Positions 41,395-52,896 of a stretch of DNA of 64,000 bases are shown in pieces. The stretch spans positions 1 through 64,000 of the forward strand of contig CP137875.1 in NCBI GenBank assembly GCA_034406715.1, in the 5' to 3' direction. Under the pieces are notes generated by a model, which was not told where the DNA came from, did no database searches, and saw nothing but the letters and a program-made list of their open reading frames with translations. Position 1 is the first letter of the stretch; each line of letters starts with the position of its first letter. This stretch comes from Rhodotorula mucilaginosa. Lineage: Eukaryota; Basidiomycota; Microbotryomycetes; Sporidiobolales; Sporidiobolaceae. Made by a program: the position numbers and the translations under genes.

Positions 41395-42514
41395 CTAGAA
41401 AGCTGGTTCACCAGCATGAATCTGTTTATAGACTTTCTGCTGGCGGGTTGTGAGCTGCACTGGCAAATGCCTCCCCAATGTGTTGATTGTTGGCTGTGAG
41501 AGAAGCTCAGCGGAATCGAACACTCTCTGAGCTGCAACGAAGGTAAATTGTCAAACTGCGCAGTCCGCTGTCTTGCACTCATCACGAGGCCAAGGTGCGA
41601 AACTAAACTTTGTTTACTTACAACAGTGCGAGGAACGTGGAGAAGGTACGGCTCCGGTAGGCCAAGGCGAGCGACTGCTGTGGCATACGCCTTGTTGAGT
41701 GGAGAATTCTCCTCCATTGCAGCATGCTGTAAGGTCCAGAATTGTTTTAGCCAGAGTAATACTGCCTTGCTGCTCACCAGACTCACATAGCATTCCTCAG
41801 CTAAATAGCTGCCAAAAGGCCTGTGTTGCTCCACCTTGTCCAAGACCTCTTTCAACTTATCAGCATAGTTTTGACGGTCTGCTGCAGACCACAGGGATGC
41901 AATGTGCCCTGCATATACTGCATAGTTGCTGTTGAACTTAGTCCAGTAATTGCCGCTTTGAGGAATTTGGCTCTGCCGTATGAGCTGTCGTTTGAGCTGA
42001 AAACAAATCACAACACGTCAGCCTGCAGTCGGAGTGCATCAGTCTTGAGCCAGTGCAGACAAGCCTTTATAGTAGAACGCTCTGCTGCCTGTTGATGTCA
42101 AAAGTTCAGGTCACTTGTTGAGGAGCGTAGCGGCCTCAAAAAATCTGCATACCCTGCTGTTCTGCCGGAAAGGGGGCAGTGGACACAGGCTTTCGGGAGG
42201 CGTCAGGAGATGCTTAAGCTCAGTGATCTGCCGAGAACGTTGTCAGTGCTGACCCTGATGAAGAGAGTGTAGAGTACAGATCACCAGAGAATGTTGGTCA
42301 TCCATCAGCGTGTGCACACGCATCATCTGCTGCAAGGCATGACAGACTTTGTCTGCAAAGACGGATTTCCACTCTGTGTAGGGTTGCGTCTCAAGTAGTC
42401 CTCCACACCACGCCCACCATTCGGGAACCGAGCCTTGAATCCCCTCAAAGCCTTTGGAAGCGGGCCGGGCAGCCTGGGCTGTCGGAAGATAAGGTGGCGG
42501 ATTGACATTGGCAT
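41395..42514 (-). pseudogene. Orphan-family copy C, with a single-base deletion in exon 1
   Basis: Exons 42285-42514, 42153-42227 (75 nt), 42065-42088 (24-nt microexon AAERSTIK), 41787-41996, 41622-41726, 41395-41493. All junctions are phase 0 and parallel to copy A. Exon 1 has KARFPNGGRGVEDYL. Between this and YTEWKSVFADKVCHALQQMM the frame slips by one base at about 42380 (AACCC-TAC where copy B has GAACCT-TAC). Apart from that it would encode about 247 aa. Exon 4 has SLWSAADRQNYADKLKEVLD and ends ECY before GTGAGT. Exon 5 has VARLGLPEP. Exon 6 ends LTTRQQKVYKQIHAGEPAF. The microexon intron has a GC donor as in A. The other five exons look intact, so decay is recent, or the base is an assembly error. 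Confidence 0.6.
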
Positions 42515-43003
42515 CGTGCGAGAGGCGGAGGAGTCGCGGCAAGCGTGACCCTCTACGTTACAGCAGCTAGAGGAGCAGTAAGATACCTTGCAGGCAGACC
42601 AATCTGCTGCAGGAAGAAGAGGAGAGTAAGAGCACTGCAGGTTTGATGCATTTGATGCGCCGTCGAACGCAAGTCCACGGACAAGCCGCGGACAAGCTCG
42701 TTGGCGCCTGCGGAGACATATTCCCTTCCCGGCGCACCCATAGCACATACCCACGTCTCAGTCACTCAAGCGTGTTGCTGTACAGAGAGACAAAGCTACG
42801 TCGCACCACACAAGCACCCACCTCTTGACAATCTGAATCCAGGCATTCAGATCGCACCTTTTGGATTCCCCCACCGCACACGAGAGCACCCGTCAACGAG
42901 TTGATCAGCGATTCAAGAACACATCGGTAGACTCGCGCCGAGCAAGATCCGGTTGAGCAGGCGCGGGCGGAGCGAATGCGGAAACGACGTCCATCGAGCG
43001 CGA
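42515..43003. other. Promoter side of copy C and 3' side of the next gene
   Basis: About 0.5 kb. It carries the copy C element, and GC content rises again beyond about 42900. No gene recognised. Confidence 0.4.
42678..42688 (-). promoter_or_regulatory. CGG-N5-CCG element upstream of family copy C
   Basis: On the minus strand this reads CGGCTTGTCCG within CCGCGGCTTGTCCG, identical to copies A and B, 163 bp before the ATG of copy C and in the same orientation relative to the gene. Confidence 0.65.
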
Positions 43004-43562
43004 CTACTCGCGAGCTTCGGCGTTGACCGTCGAATTGGCACTGGTGAGCGCGGCAAAAGCCTCATCGGCAATAGTCATGATGCGGCTGACGAGCTCGTCG
43101 CGCGGCAAAGTCGCTTCGGCCTCGTCGAGCAGCGCCAAAATGCGCTCGGTCGGTCCGGCCTGCTTGAAGGCGGGATCTTCGAGCTCTTCCTCGTCGAGAC
43201 CTGTAGAGCAGAGCGCATTGAGGCGTGAGTACCACATTCAATAGGACTCCAAAGCCTGTGGCTCACCAAGGCGAGTAAGGCAGTCGTGCAGTTCGATGCA
43301 GGGCATGCAATCCATGTACATCTTGCGGATCGAAGGCCCGCCGTCTGCCTCTCCGCCACATTCTCCCTTGTCGACCCAGAAGCCTGTTCCGAGCATTCTC
43401 AATGGAGTCAGTGATGGACGAGAGCGTTTGAGGCGCCTGGAACGCTGACTTGCCAGCTTCCTCGAGCAATTGAGCCATGATCTCGACATTGTCCGATTCG
43501 AGGACCTCGCGCAAGATGCGCTTCTTTTCGGCGGTGAGAGTCGCTTCGGTGAGGGAGGCCAT
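43004..43562 (-). CDS. Small acidic protein, function unknown
   Basis: Starts MASLTEATLTAEKKRILREV and continues SDNVEIMAQLLEEAGK, then a frame change (intron ending GGAACAG) into a Cys-containing segment (FWVDKGECGGEADGGPSIRK, MYMDCMPCIELHDCLTRLG). A last exon (LDEEELEDPAFKQAG, RILALLDEAEATLPRDELVS) ends NAEARE. The first intron's donor is unsettled: GTCAGC within the GKSAF codons gives a branch-like CACTGAC but not the right phase. The protein is predominantly helical and acidic. No family recognised. Confidence 0.6.
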
Positions 43563-44209
43563 TATGACCGAGCAAGGCCGCGAGTTCGAGAACGGAGAGG
43601 AGGTGGCGTGCTGTGGCGAGGGGCTGGAGCGAGTTGGGGTGTCTTGTAGGCGAAATCTGTTGAGCTGTAGATGCGAGTAAGCGAGCTTCTCAGGCCAACC
43701 GTGCCGAGTAAGGTGTGAGCAAGAGGAGAAAGAGCAAGTTCGGTTCGACTCGCGACGGACTTGCCGAGAGCTCGCACCCCTCGGACCTAGCTTCGGACGA
43801 GGCTGAAAAGGCTTTCGATAGGGTGAAATCTTTAGCTGTAAGCCGTGAACATGGTCCGCCCTCAGCCCGTGTTGTATGTCGAGCTTGGGAGGCCGCTCAC
43901 GCCGCCCCCCCACGAGGACAAGTCGAGACGAACAGATTGAGCGCGCAACAGTCTATCGCCTAAACATTCGGAAGATAGGCAGGAAACAGAGCAGCTTCCG
44001 TACACTTACGTACGCACACCACGTTCCGTCCGGACGCCGAGCCCGCCGTTTAGACCTCCGTTTGCGGGCAGAGACTCTGCGATGAGCTTGCCACTCGGAC
44101 GTACTTCTAGCCCAAGTGTCCTCGAAAGCATCGGAACCACAAACATCAATGACAGCACTGAGATCTACATACAGAGCTCAGGTAACGGAAAGAAGAGAGA
44201 ACCCCGACG
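43563..44209. other. Intergenic region
   Basis: About 0.65 kb between the start of the small acidic gene and the stop of the sugar transporter, both on the minus strand. It should hold the former's promoter. No gene seen. Confidence 0.5.
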
Positions 44210-47200
44210 TTCAAGCGAGGGCAGAAGAGGGAGCACGCTCGACATGGGCGAACTCGCCCTTCTCGTCCTTCTCGTCGAGTCGCGAGTCGACGCGCGCGTC
44301 CTCGAGGTGGCGACTGCAGGTGGCGCGAGACCGTCAGCGCTGACGTCAAAAGACAAGCCCAGGCGGGATCGATCACGCACCCTTCGAGGTCTTTCTGCAA
44401 GTCCTTGGTCGGGACCATGTCCCGGGGGACCTGCCACGCCTTGAACGGGTGCCCGCGCGCAAAGACCTCGTCGATCTGCTCGAGCGAGTAGCCCTTGGTC
44501 TCGCGGAACATGAACCAGACCTGCGTCCTGCGGGCGTGAGTCGAGTGAGCGTCTTGTGACGGAATGCAAGGAAAGCACGACCACTCACGCAGCCATAATG
44601 TTGAACGAAGCGTAGAGGAAGTAGACGCCGTATCGAATGTTGTGGAACGCTAGCGGAGTCGTCATCGACTGCGGAGCCAAAGTTAGTGCGAGAACGCATC
44701 GGAAGAGAAAGACTCTTAAGCGCACCAGAATAAAGTTGAAAGTCTGTGACGACGGCGGCAAGATGTTAGCCACCTTACGCGAGGACATAGAAACGCCGAA
44801 GACATACCCAGTTGGTGGCCGTCGCAAACGAGACGGCTTTCGCGCGAACTCGCAGCGGCGTGAGCTCGGAAGCGTAGGTCCACGAGCAAGGTCCCCAAGT
44901 CGAGGCGAACGAGCACACAAAGAGATCTGCGCGGCCACCGCGGTCAGCAGGAGCGTATACTGGCTCCTGGGTCAAAGGGCGTACAAGAGAAGACTGAGCG
45001 GAGGGGGAAAGCGAGTCAGCACCGGCAGATACACGAAAAAAGAAGGGGTCTCCGCTCACCGATGATAGCGTTCCGTACCGCCGGGTGCCCCTCGACCACC
45101 CACGTCACCGTCGTCGCTGCGCCGGCACCGTCGACAGCGTGACCAAAGGCGGCAGTCAAAGTTCCGACGATGATCAGGCAACTCGCCATCGAGATTGCGC
45201 CGCCGAAGAGGAGCGGACGACGACCGAGACGATCGATAAGGAAGACGGTCGGAACTATTTCGAGCAGATTGTGTCAATATAGTCGTTGCATAGCCTGGTC
45301 AAGTGCCGACTTACTGGTGAATGCGACTCCGAGGGAGTACTGGACACTCGAAGCGATGAGATTGGCTTGGCGCTGTAGGGACACCAGGAGCATATCAGCC
45401 ACTGTATGCTTGCCAACGCAAATTCCCTGGCACAAGTACCGCAAAGGAAGGTCAACCAGGAGAGCACACTCACGCCCTGCAATCCGGCAGCTTCTGCAAA
45501 CGGTCAAGGAAGAACGCTCAGCACAGCGACTCCCGACGGACGGGCTATACGCATACATACGGAACACAAATAGAATGTAGTACTAGCGATTGACATGTTA
45601 ATATAGTCTTGTGAGCAGAAGCGCGAGGGAGTGGGAGCACTGCGGGAACTCACCATCATGACTGCCCATGCCCAGATTCCGGTTCACGAGGTAAGACGTT
45701 CAGAGAAGGAGGTGCTCCTGTCAGTACCGTGCAGAGTTTGCAACAACCCCCCAAGGAAACGAGGATTCGCACCATTCTGTGGAAGAGTGCAACCGGAAGA
45801 AACAGTCAGCTTCAAAAGCCCGAACAGGAACGTGCGAACAGCCGTGCCGGACGTACCATTCCGCTGAGCTGCGACCACATTTGGTCCGACATGCCGATCA
45901 AAACCCTAAGGCGCACATCGGGTGCGAACAAGTCCTTGTACGAGCGCGCGGCCTGAGTTCGGTCAAAGTCGATCTGTTTGCGGATCTCGTTGTACTCGAG
46001 TCGGACGAGCGCGTCCTCGGTGTCGCCTGCTGCGTGCACATCTCCGAGGATCTGGAGCGCCTCTTCGTTTCGGTCGCGATCCATGAGCCAGCGCGGGGAC
46101 TCGGGGAAGATGAGCATGATCGAGCCGAGCATGGCGCCCGGGATCGCCATGAGACCGAACGGTGCACGCCACGAGAGGTCGCCCGCCGTCTGGGCGAATC
46201 CGAAACTGACAAAGAACTGCACCATGATCCCGCTCATGATGCTGAGTTGCTGGATCGACACGATCTTGCCGCGCATGCTGGGCTTGGCGATCTCGGCCTG
46301 AAAGAGAATCGAAGCGCGGTCAGCACTGAGGTCAAGACTGACGGGCGAAAACGTACGTACTTGGTAAACGGTAACGATAGCCGACGCAATACCGACCTAT
46401 GAAAGCACGGAGCTCTTTAGTCGGGTGGCGGCGAGACGCGGCAGAAGCAAGGCACTCACAGCAAAGCCGCCGACGACACGCCCCGCAATCAGCGTACGGA
46501 CATCTTGCGCCACAGCCATGATGATACAGCCGACGACCCAGATCCATCCGGAGAGAATCTGCGAGCCCGTCAGACGAGATGAGGCGTTTGCGCAGCGGAA
46601 GGAAAGAGTTGGGTTAAAAGACGCACAACCTGCATAAGAGAAGTTTGAGAGTCAGCAAGCGTCGAATGACGACAATGAAGTGTTGCGCTCACGCATTTCT
46701 TGCGACCGATCTTGTCGGCGAGCCAACTGTTCACGAGCGCTCCGGCGAGCGAGCCTGCGGTGTTGCTTTAGTCAGCATTACGGGCGAGGGTTGATCCGCG
46801 GACGACCAGGAGAGAGAAAAGTTGCGCGACTGACCAGCAGGCATAGCTGCCGTGATCCCCTACGGATGGAGAACCAAGTCAGTTTGAACCGAACAAGCAC
46901 AGCTAAGATGATCGCGACAAAACTTACGCCTTGGCGGAGAGATGAGGGGTGTCCCATCTTGGACAGGAACGTCGCGTTATCCCACTGCGCGCTCATACTC
47001 GAAATGTCGCTGCGAGAAACATGCACCGAATCAGCGCCGGAAGCGACGGCGAAAATCCGAATGCGCCAAAACGCACCATCCGAAAATCAGACCGCCGAGC
47101 GTCGGGACGGCACCTGATGGCAGAGCATCAGTCAAGTGAACGTCTACAAAGACGTGAAAAAATGGAAGCACACACCAGCGACGTAAGGGTTGCGCGTGAC

Positions 47201-47236
47201 GCGCGTCAAAAGCGAGCGCCGCAGAGGTGCGACCAT
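44210..47236 (-). CDS. MFS sugar porter (SP family, hexose-transporter type)
   Basis: Multi-exon 12-TM plasma-membrane carrier. Starts MVAPLRRSLLTRVTRNPYVA, then GGLIFGCDISSMSAQWDN, whose ISSMSA is typical of fungal high-affinity hexose carriers. It continues with SLAGALVNSWLADKIGRKKC (motif A), GRVVGGFAVGIASAIVTVYQ, EIAKPSMRGKIVSIQQLSIM (PxxxRG) and PESPRWLMDRDRNEEALQIL. Later exons give SLGVAFTSKSALDQ-type helices and FMFRETKGYSLEQIDEVFAR (PETKG-like motif). The final exon is reached by an intron after LEG and encodes an acidic tail ending EFAHVERAPSSALA, with the stop at 44210-44212. Many introns are very short and exons small. Substrate not determinable. Confidence 0.88.
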
Positions 47237-48653
47237 ACTGGCGATGTCCTTGTTTTCGTCTCGAGGTGAGAGGCAGTCAAGCAGCTAGCAAGGACGGGCG
47301 CAATGTTGGTTCTGAGCAAAGAGAAGTCGCCACGAGCAGAGTCCTGATCAGTCACTCGGCGCCGACCGGAAGCTGCATGTTCCCCTCATCAGCCTCCTTT
47401 GCGGACCGCCAGCCGGGCATACTGTGTATCCTCGTGGAGCCGTGTGGGGGATATGCTACGCGTGTCTTGGACACCGCGTTGCGCCCAAAAATGGGGTGAA
47501 TGCGTCATTTTCACGCTAGCGTTGCCGGTCAAAGGGAAATTGGGTAGCTGAGTTTCGTCGGCTCGGCGGTGGAAAGCCAAGCGAAATCGCGTCCAGGCGA
47601 GCCGAGGTTGCAAAGCATCGCTTCGACTGATCTACCAGCAGCTGCAGGCGGTCAGCCAGCTCGGCTCGCGCCCCGATGTCGAGCAGGAGCTCTTCGTCGG
47701 CCGGACATGAAGCGGATAAAAGAGCCAGGGCTGCCCCATTGAGCCACACATGGTCCTGCAGACAGCGCGAAGCGTAGCCAGCATCACAGCACTCGACTGG
47801 TTCCCTCCTGTGCACGCCGCCGCATTGCGAGGTGAGATGACAAGATGATGAAACGGCGCGGCGTGGGGACTTGGCGGAACTTGCGTTCCGTGCCTGCAGC
47901 AAAGCGCGCCGCCTGCCGACGAAACAAGCTCAGGCCTTTTCTCCCGCTACATTACGCGAAGATCCTCGTTACATAAGCGTTGGACGAGCGGATCATCTGA
48001 TTGGGCTACGAAGAACGACTTTGCCGGGAGGGGCCTTCATCTCCGGCCGTACGATTTGATCAGAAAAAGATTCACCTCAGTTTGCGTCCGCCGAGTTACG
48101 CTCAGTCCTGTGCTTTCCTCCGGCCCCAAGCTCGAGTTCCCCATGCATGTCGGCTGGAGGAGACAGCCGGCCGAAGGTTGGGCCAGTCGGCAAAGGTCCG
48201 GCGACAATAGCAGACGGGTCGGCTGAAGAAGCTTGGAGAGGCCAGCCGCGAATGAAGCGAGCCACGATACTTCGCTCACTTTGGTCCGGTCGGCTTGACA
48301 AATCAGTTGGCAATATCGCGAGCCGACCCTGCATGCTTGCATGCTCCGAGTAGTTATACTGTAGGTGCTCTCCGCAACCTGTCTTGATCCAGAATTGGTG
48401 CACGGCTGAGAGCGTCGAGGTTGTCGGCGACGGATCGGTTCGGACCCGGATCGGTGAGCCGTACAGAAAGGCGGGTCGGCACTCGGCTCATGAGAAACCA
48501 CTCATGTCGCTAAGGAATCGTTGAGAGGAAGCGCACCGGGTATGCCCAAAAAAATCTGCGAAATGCGGGATGCGAGAGTTGCAAATGGAATATTAGGGGA
48601 AACGCTAGACAGCCGTCGTCCATCTTGTGTGTATGTATCGTTAGCGAGATATC
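47237..48653. other. Long intergenic region between sugar porter and PDK1
   Basis: About 1.4 kb with no recognisable gene. It lies upstream of the sugar porter and downstream of the kinase, so it probably contains the porter's promoter. Open frames here (for example 47516-47902 minus) have no recognisable domain. Confidence 0.45.
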
Positions 48654-51600
48654 TCATCGTCGTGGTTGCGGTGCGGCGAGGTTGACGCGGTGAGCCTCGC
48701 GGAGTTCGCGGATCCACCGCGCCGCGTGGCCGAACGGCTCCTCGTATTTGTAGTTGCGCGTCGTCTGCAGAGGGGCCGGAAGTCAGACCGAGGAGTACAT
48801 CATCACAACGTACGATCGAGCGTACCGTCTTGACCGTGAACGCGTTCGGGTCCTTCGAGCTGGGCTCGACCGAGACAAAGGTGCTGACGCCCTCCCGCCG
48901 CGGTGCAGTCCTCGCGGACGCGCCGAGAAAGACCTCGCTCTTGATCGAGATCTTTTCGGGCGTCTCCTTGATACAGAGGAGGCGCGGATAGTCGGTCAAG
49001 ATGAGAGTGCGCGGCTTCGAGCCGGGGGCTGGCGGCGCGAGGGGAGGAGACGGGAGCGGCGAGACACTGCCGCCGGCGCCCCCGGGCACGGTCGTGCTGT
49101 TCGTAAAGCCGGTCGAGGTCGACGACGCCGACATCGAGACGGAAGAAGCCGGCGACGACCCGGGCAGGGGAAGACTCGGGTTCTGAGGCGAGCCGGATGG
49201 GGACGCGGCGGAGGCGAGCGAGGTCGAGCTGATAAAGTTGAGCGGGTTCAACTTCATGCGTTGTCCTCGACCGAGGATGGCCGTTCGAGCTGCAGCTGCC
49301 GAGGAAGAAGGTCGCTGCAAGATGGGCGACAGCATGATGATGGTCTCGGACGGCAGGAGGACGTCTGACCGTTTCCCGGCGCCAAAGGTCGAAGCCGGCG
49401 GCAGATCGCGGCCGTTTGTGCTGGTCGGGCTACCCGCAACCGCTTCGAGGTCATCGAGGTCGTCTTCCTCCTCGTCATCGTACGCTTCCTCCTCTTCTTC
49501 TTCGACCAGCCCCTCGTCGAGCCCAGCGCCGGCCGCTCGCATCGACAAGGACCGCTGAGATCGCGTCTCTTCGTCCGCGACCACTTGCGGATCGAGGTGA
49601 TCGAGGTGCGCGCCCGTGAGACCCGTCTCGGTCGCCGACGGAGCGATCGAAGACTGTCCGTCGTCGAGCAGGACGAATTGGCCGGTCATGGTCGGGACGG
49701 GCGGGCAAAGGCCCGTTTCGATCTGAGGCGGCTCGACTTGCCAGATCTTGACCCAATCGACTGGGTCATCGAGCGACGAGCGAGAAAGTTGCCGTGATTG
49801 AGGCAGAGGAGAGCCGAGCTTGAGTTCGGAGAAGGAGGAGGACAAGGCCTCGGAAGCGTTGTCATTGGTGGTGGTCGGCGAGCTCGTTTCGGCGGGAGGC
49901 GTGAAGAGAACGGGCGATGGCAAAGCAGTCTCTTCATTCGAGCCGACTGACGTCTCGTGGGGCAGATCTGGCTTCAGACGTTCAGTGAAGAACGGGTGCG
50001 ACTTGATCGCCTCGATCCCGTTGCCGTTGGCCGGATCACCTCCGAGTCGTGCCAAAGGATCGACAACCTGCACGCGGCAAGCGGTCAGACTGGTTTTTTT
50101 TCAACAGAAGATCCCACACTCGGACACTCACCAACAGCTTTTCGACGAGATCCCGCGCGTGCTGCGGAAAGCCGGGCGGGAAATCGTACTGGAGGTTGAT
50201 GATCTTCTGAAACATGAGATACTCGGTCCGCGCCTGGAACGGTGGTCGACCTGCGAGGAGCTGGTACAAGACACAGCCGAGAGCCCAGAAGTCGGAACTG
50301 TGTGATAACTGCTTCAGGGCAAGTCTCAAGGTTGCCGCTTCGTGGCTGCGACTCACGAGAAGCTCGATTCGCGTCCTTCGCTCAGGATCTCCGGACTGAC
50401 GTATTCCGGAGTACCGACGAAAGACCGTGCCCGTGGTCGTCCTTGCGGGTCTGTCGTAGTCCGGTCGAGGAAAGGTCAGAAGGGTTGTTCTGCAAGAGAT
50501 TTCGGACCGGATGCCGAGGAAAGCCTACCCGCGAGCGGTTGACCATTCTTGATCTCGTCTTGCTTGAGCAGCTTTGCGGTTCCAAAATCGGTAATCTTGA
50601 CGCGCATATGTCGGTCAAGTAAGATGCTGTCATTTCGCAAACGGGGGCGGTCAGTTTCCATCGATTCTCGGCTCGATCGCAACCGCGCGAGAGAGCTAGC
50701 TCACTTTTCCGGCTTGAGGTCGCGGTGAATGACCCCCTTCTCGTGCATGTATTCGACGGCGCTGAGGATCTGGGCGATGTAGTACCGCGCAGATCGCAGA
50801 TCAAAGGAGCCAAACTGCCAAGGAACACGCAAAGATCGAGGTGAGAACGAGCGGAGGCGAGAGGTTCGTCGTTTTCGCGGGACTGCTGACCTTTTTGATC
50901 CACTTGAGCAACTCGCCGTTCTCGGCGTACTCCAAGACGTAGTCTGTGAATCCGTGCACAGTGGCTGTCAACCCTCCATCCAGTTCCGTCGTAGGCGAGA
51001 TCGAGCAGAAAGCCGGCCGAACTCACACAAGGACCACTCGTCCTGGAACGTCCACCACAGCTTGATGATGCCCGGGTGTCCATCGAGGGCCTTGAGCGTG
51101 TCACGCTCAATCAAGACGTACTTGGTCTTGCGCTCGCGCTTGATGTGCTCCTTGTCGAGCACCTTGAGGGCGTATTGGCGGTACGGCGGGTGGACGGTCG
51201 TCACCAGAGTCACCTGTGAGAGGACGAAGCCATCCGTAGGCACCCGCAGACGGTCAGTCCTTGTGGACACAAGTTCTGAGGGGGTAGTCGCGTTCGAGTA
51301 GTTCACACTCACGGTGCTATAACTCCCCTCCCCGAGCACGTCGCCAAACTCGAAATCCTCGGTACTCCTCCGATTCCCGACCACACCCATCGCGTTCGGC
51401 ATCATCCCCATCGACGAGTCCTGACCGTGAGCTTGGTGGTGCTCAGCAGGAAGGGCGCGCATTCGATCCCCGCCGCGATCGCGATCGGTACTCCTCGGCA
51501 TCGTCGGAGAAGTCGGCGTCGCGGTCGATGCCGCACTCTGAGTACTCGCATGACTCGCATAGCTCGGGTCTCGCTCGTGCCCGAACCCTTGCGGTCGACC

Positions 51601-52896
51601 TCGTCCTCCACGGGCGCCACCAACGCTCCCCACCATCCGAGCGGGACTGAGACTCGAGTCCATCGGCGAGGGACTGGATGGGCCGTTATCCCGCCCTTGC
51701 TGCTGTGATCGCAACCGAGGCGAACCGTCCGCCCGCTGGGTCGATTCCGCCCGATCGTACCTCGGCCTGCCCCAACCCCCCGCGACATCGTCAACACCTT
51801 CCCCCCTTCTTTGAGCGGTCGGCGAATCTCCCGGTGGTGGCGACGCTGCTCGTCTTGGGCGTGATCTGGAGCCGATCGGCGAACCCGTCTCATCGCCCGG
51901 TCGTTCGAGGACCCGCCACGGTTCGAGCGGCGCGAGGTCGCCACTCCCGACCATGATTGGCGACGAGGGGCGAGAGCCTCCATCTTCAGGCACGGGCGAG
52001 GGGTGTCCGTTGTTGGCAGCAGTGGCCCGCACGTCCGCCGCGACGGAGGAAGAAGAACCGCCACCACCGCCACCAGCGGACGCGCCCGAGCTGGAGCCGA
52101 CTCGTCTTCGCCAAGACGAGCGCTGCAGGACATTGGGCCTTCCACCACTTGCTGCAGACGGAAGCGTCTCATCTTCTCGCGGCCCCGCCGCCGGCACCGA
52201 CGAAGTCGTCATGGCCGGGAAATCCGCCGGCGACGACCCGACGACGTTCCTTCCTCCCTTTTCCCACGTCGGACTCAACGGCGCCGTCGCCCCTCCCGCT
52301 CCGGCACTCGTCATCCCGACTCCGTACGCACTCAACGCATTGATCCCCCTCGTGACGATCCGAGGTACCGCTGGCGTCCGTTGCGGTTTCCGCATCGGGA
52401 CGGCTTGGACGGACGAAGTCGACCGGGTCGAACTGGCGCGAGAGACGCCGGTCGCGGTCGTGTACGAGGTCGAGGCCGAGTCGATTGAAGTGAGGGAGAG
52501 GGAAGAGGCCGAGGGACCTGGACCGGACAAGGTCGAGTAAGAGGCGCCGCCGCCGCCGGTATGAGACTGACCCCCTGAGGAGGAACTCGAAGAATGGGAG
52601 GACGACGTCGTCCCCGGCGCATTGAGCGGAGTCAACGGATGTAGAGACATATGGTGATGGTGGTGGTGCGGCTGTTGCACCGTCGCAGTCGGCGGGTGCG
52701 TCTCGGGGCTCTCGATCCTGGACGGCATCGAGTGCAGTTGCGGCACATCGGGAGACGAGAGGCTCAACCCGCTCGTGACGGACGGTCTCCTTTTGCCCTT
52801 TGCTGTCCCGTTCTTCTGCTGCTCTTGCGTTGGCGTCGTCGTTGGGCGACTACTCGCCGAGCGCATGGGGAAGCCGCCGCTGATTGAAGCCGACAT
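48654..52896 (-). CDS. PDK1: PDK1-type AGC protein kinase with C-terminal PH domain
   Basis: Master kinase phosphorylating the activation loop of other AGC kinases (yeast Pkh1/2, S. pombe Ksg1). A long Ser/Pro/Gly-rich N-terminal region (about 500 residues) precedes FEFGDVLGEGSYSTV (P-loop). Then come YALKVLDKEHIKRERKTKYV (catalytic Lys), HRDLKPE, DFGTAKLLKQDE and the activation loop RSFVGTPEYVSPEIL, the PDK1 signature, with SDFWALGCVLYQLLAGRPPF, QYDFPPGFPQHARDLVEKLL and DPLARLG. A disordered linker leads to the PH domain (PRTLILTDYPRLLCIKETPE, KISIKSEVFLG, NAFTVKTVR, FGHAARWIRELREAHR). Ends RVNLAAPQPRR. Several introns interrupt the kinase core. The start at 52896 is preferred, although the frame is open further upstream. 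Confidence 0.93.

Noticed and set aside
47516-48501. Minus-strand open frames between the sugar porter and PDK1
   Set aside because: There is no domain, no splice continuity and no coding-like composition. The region is taken as intergenic.
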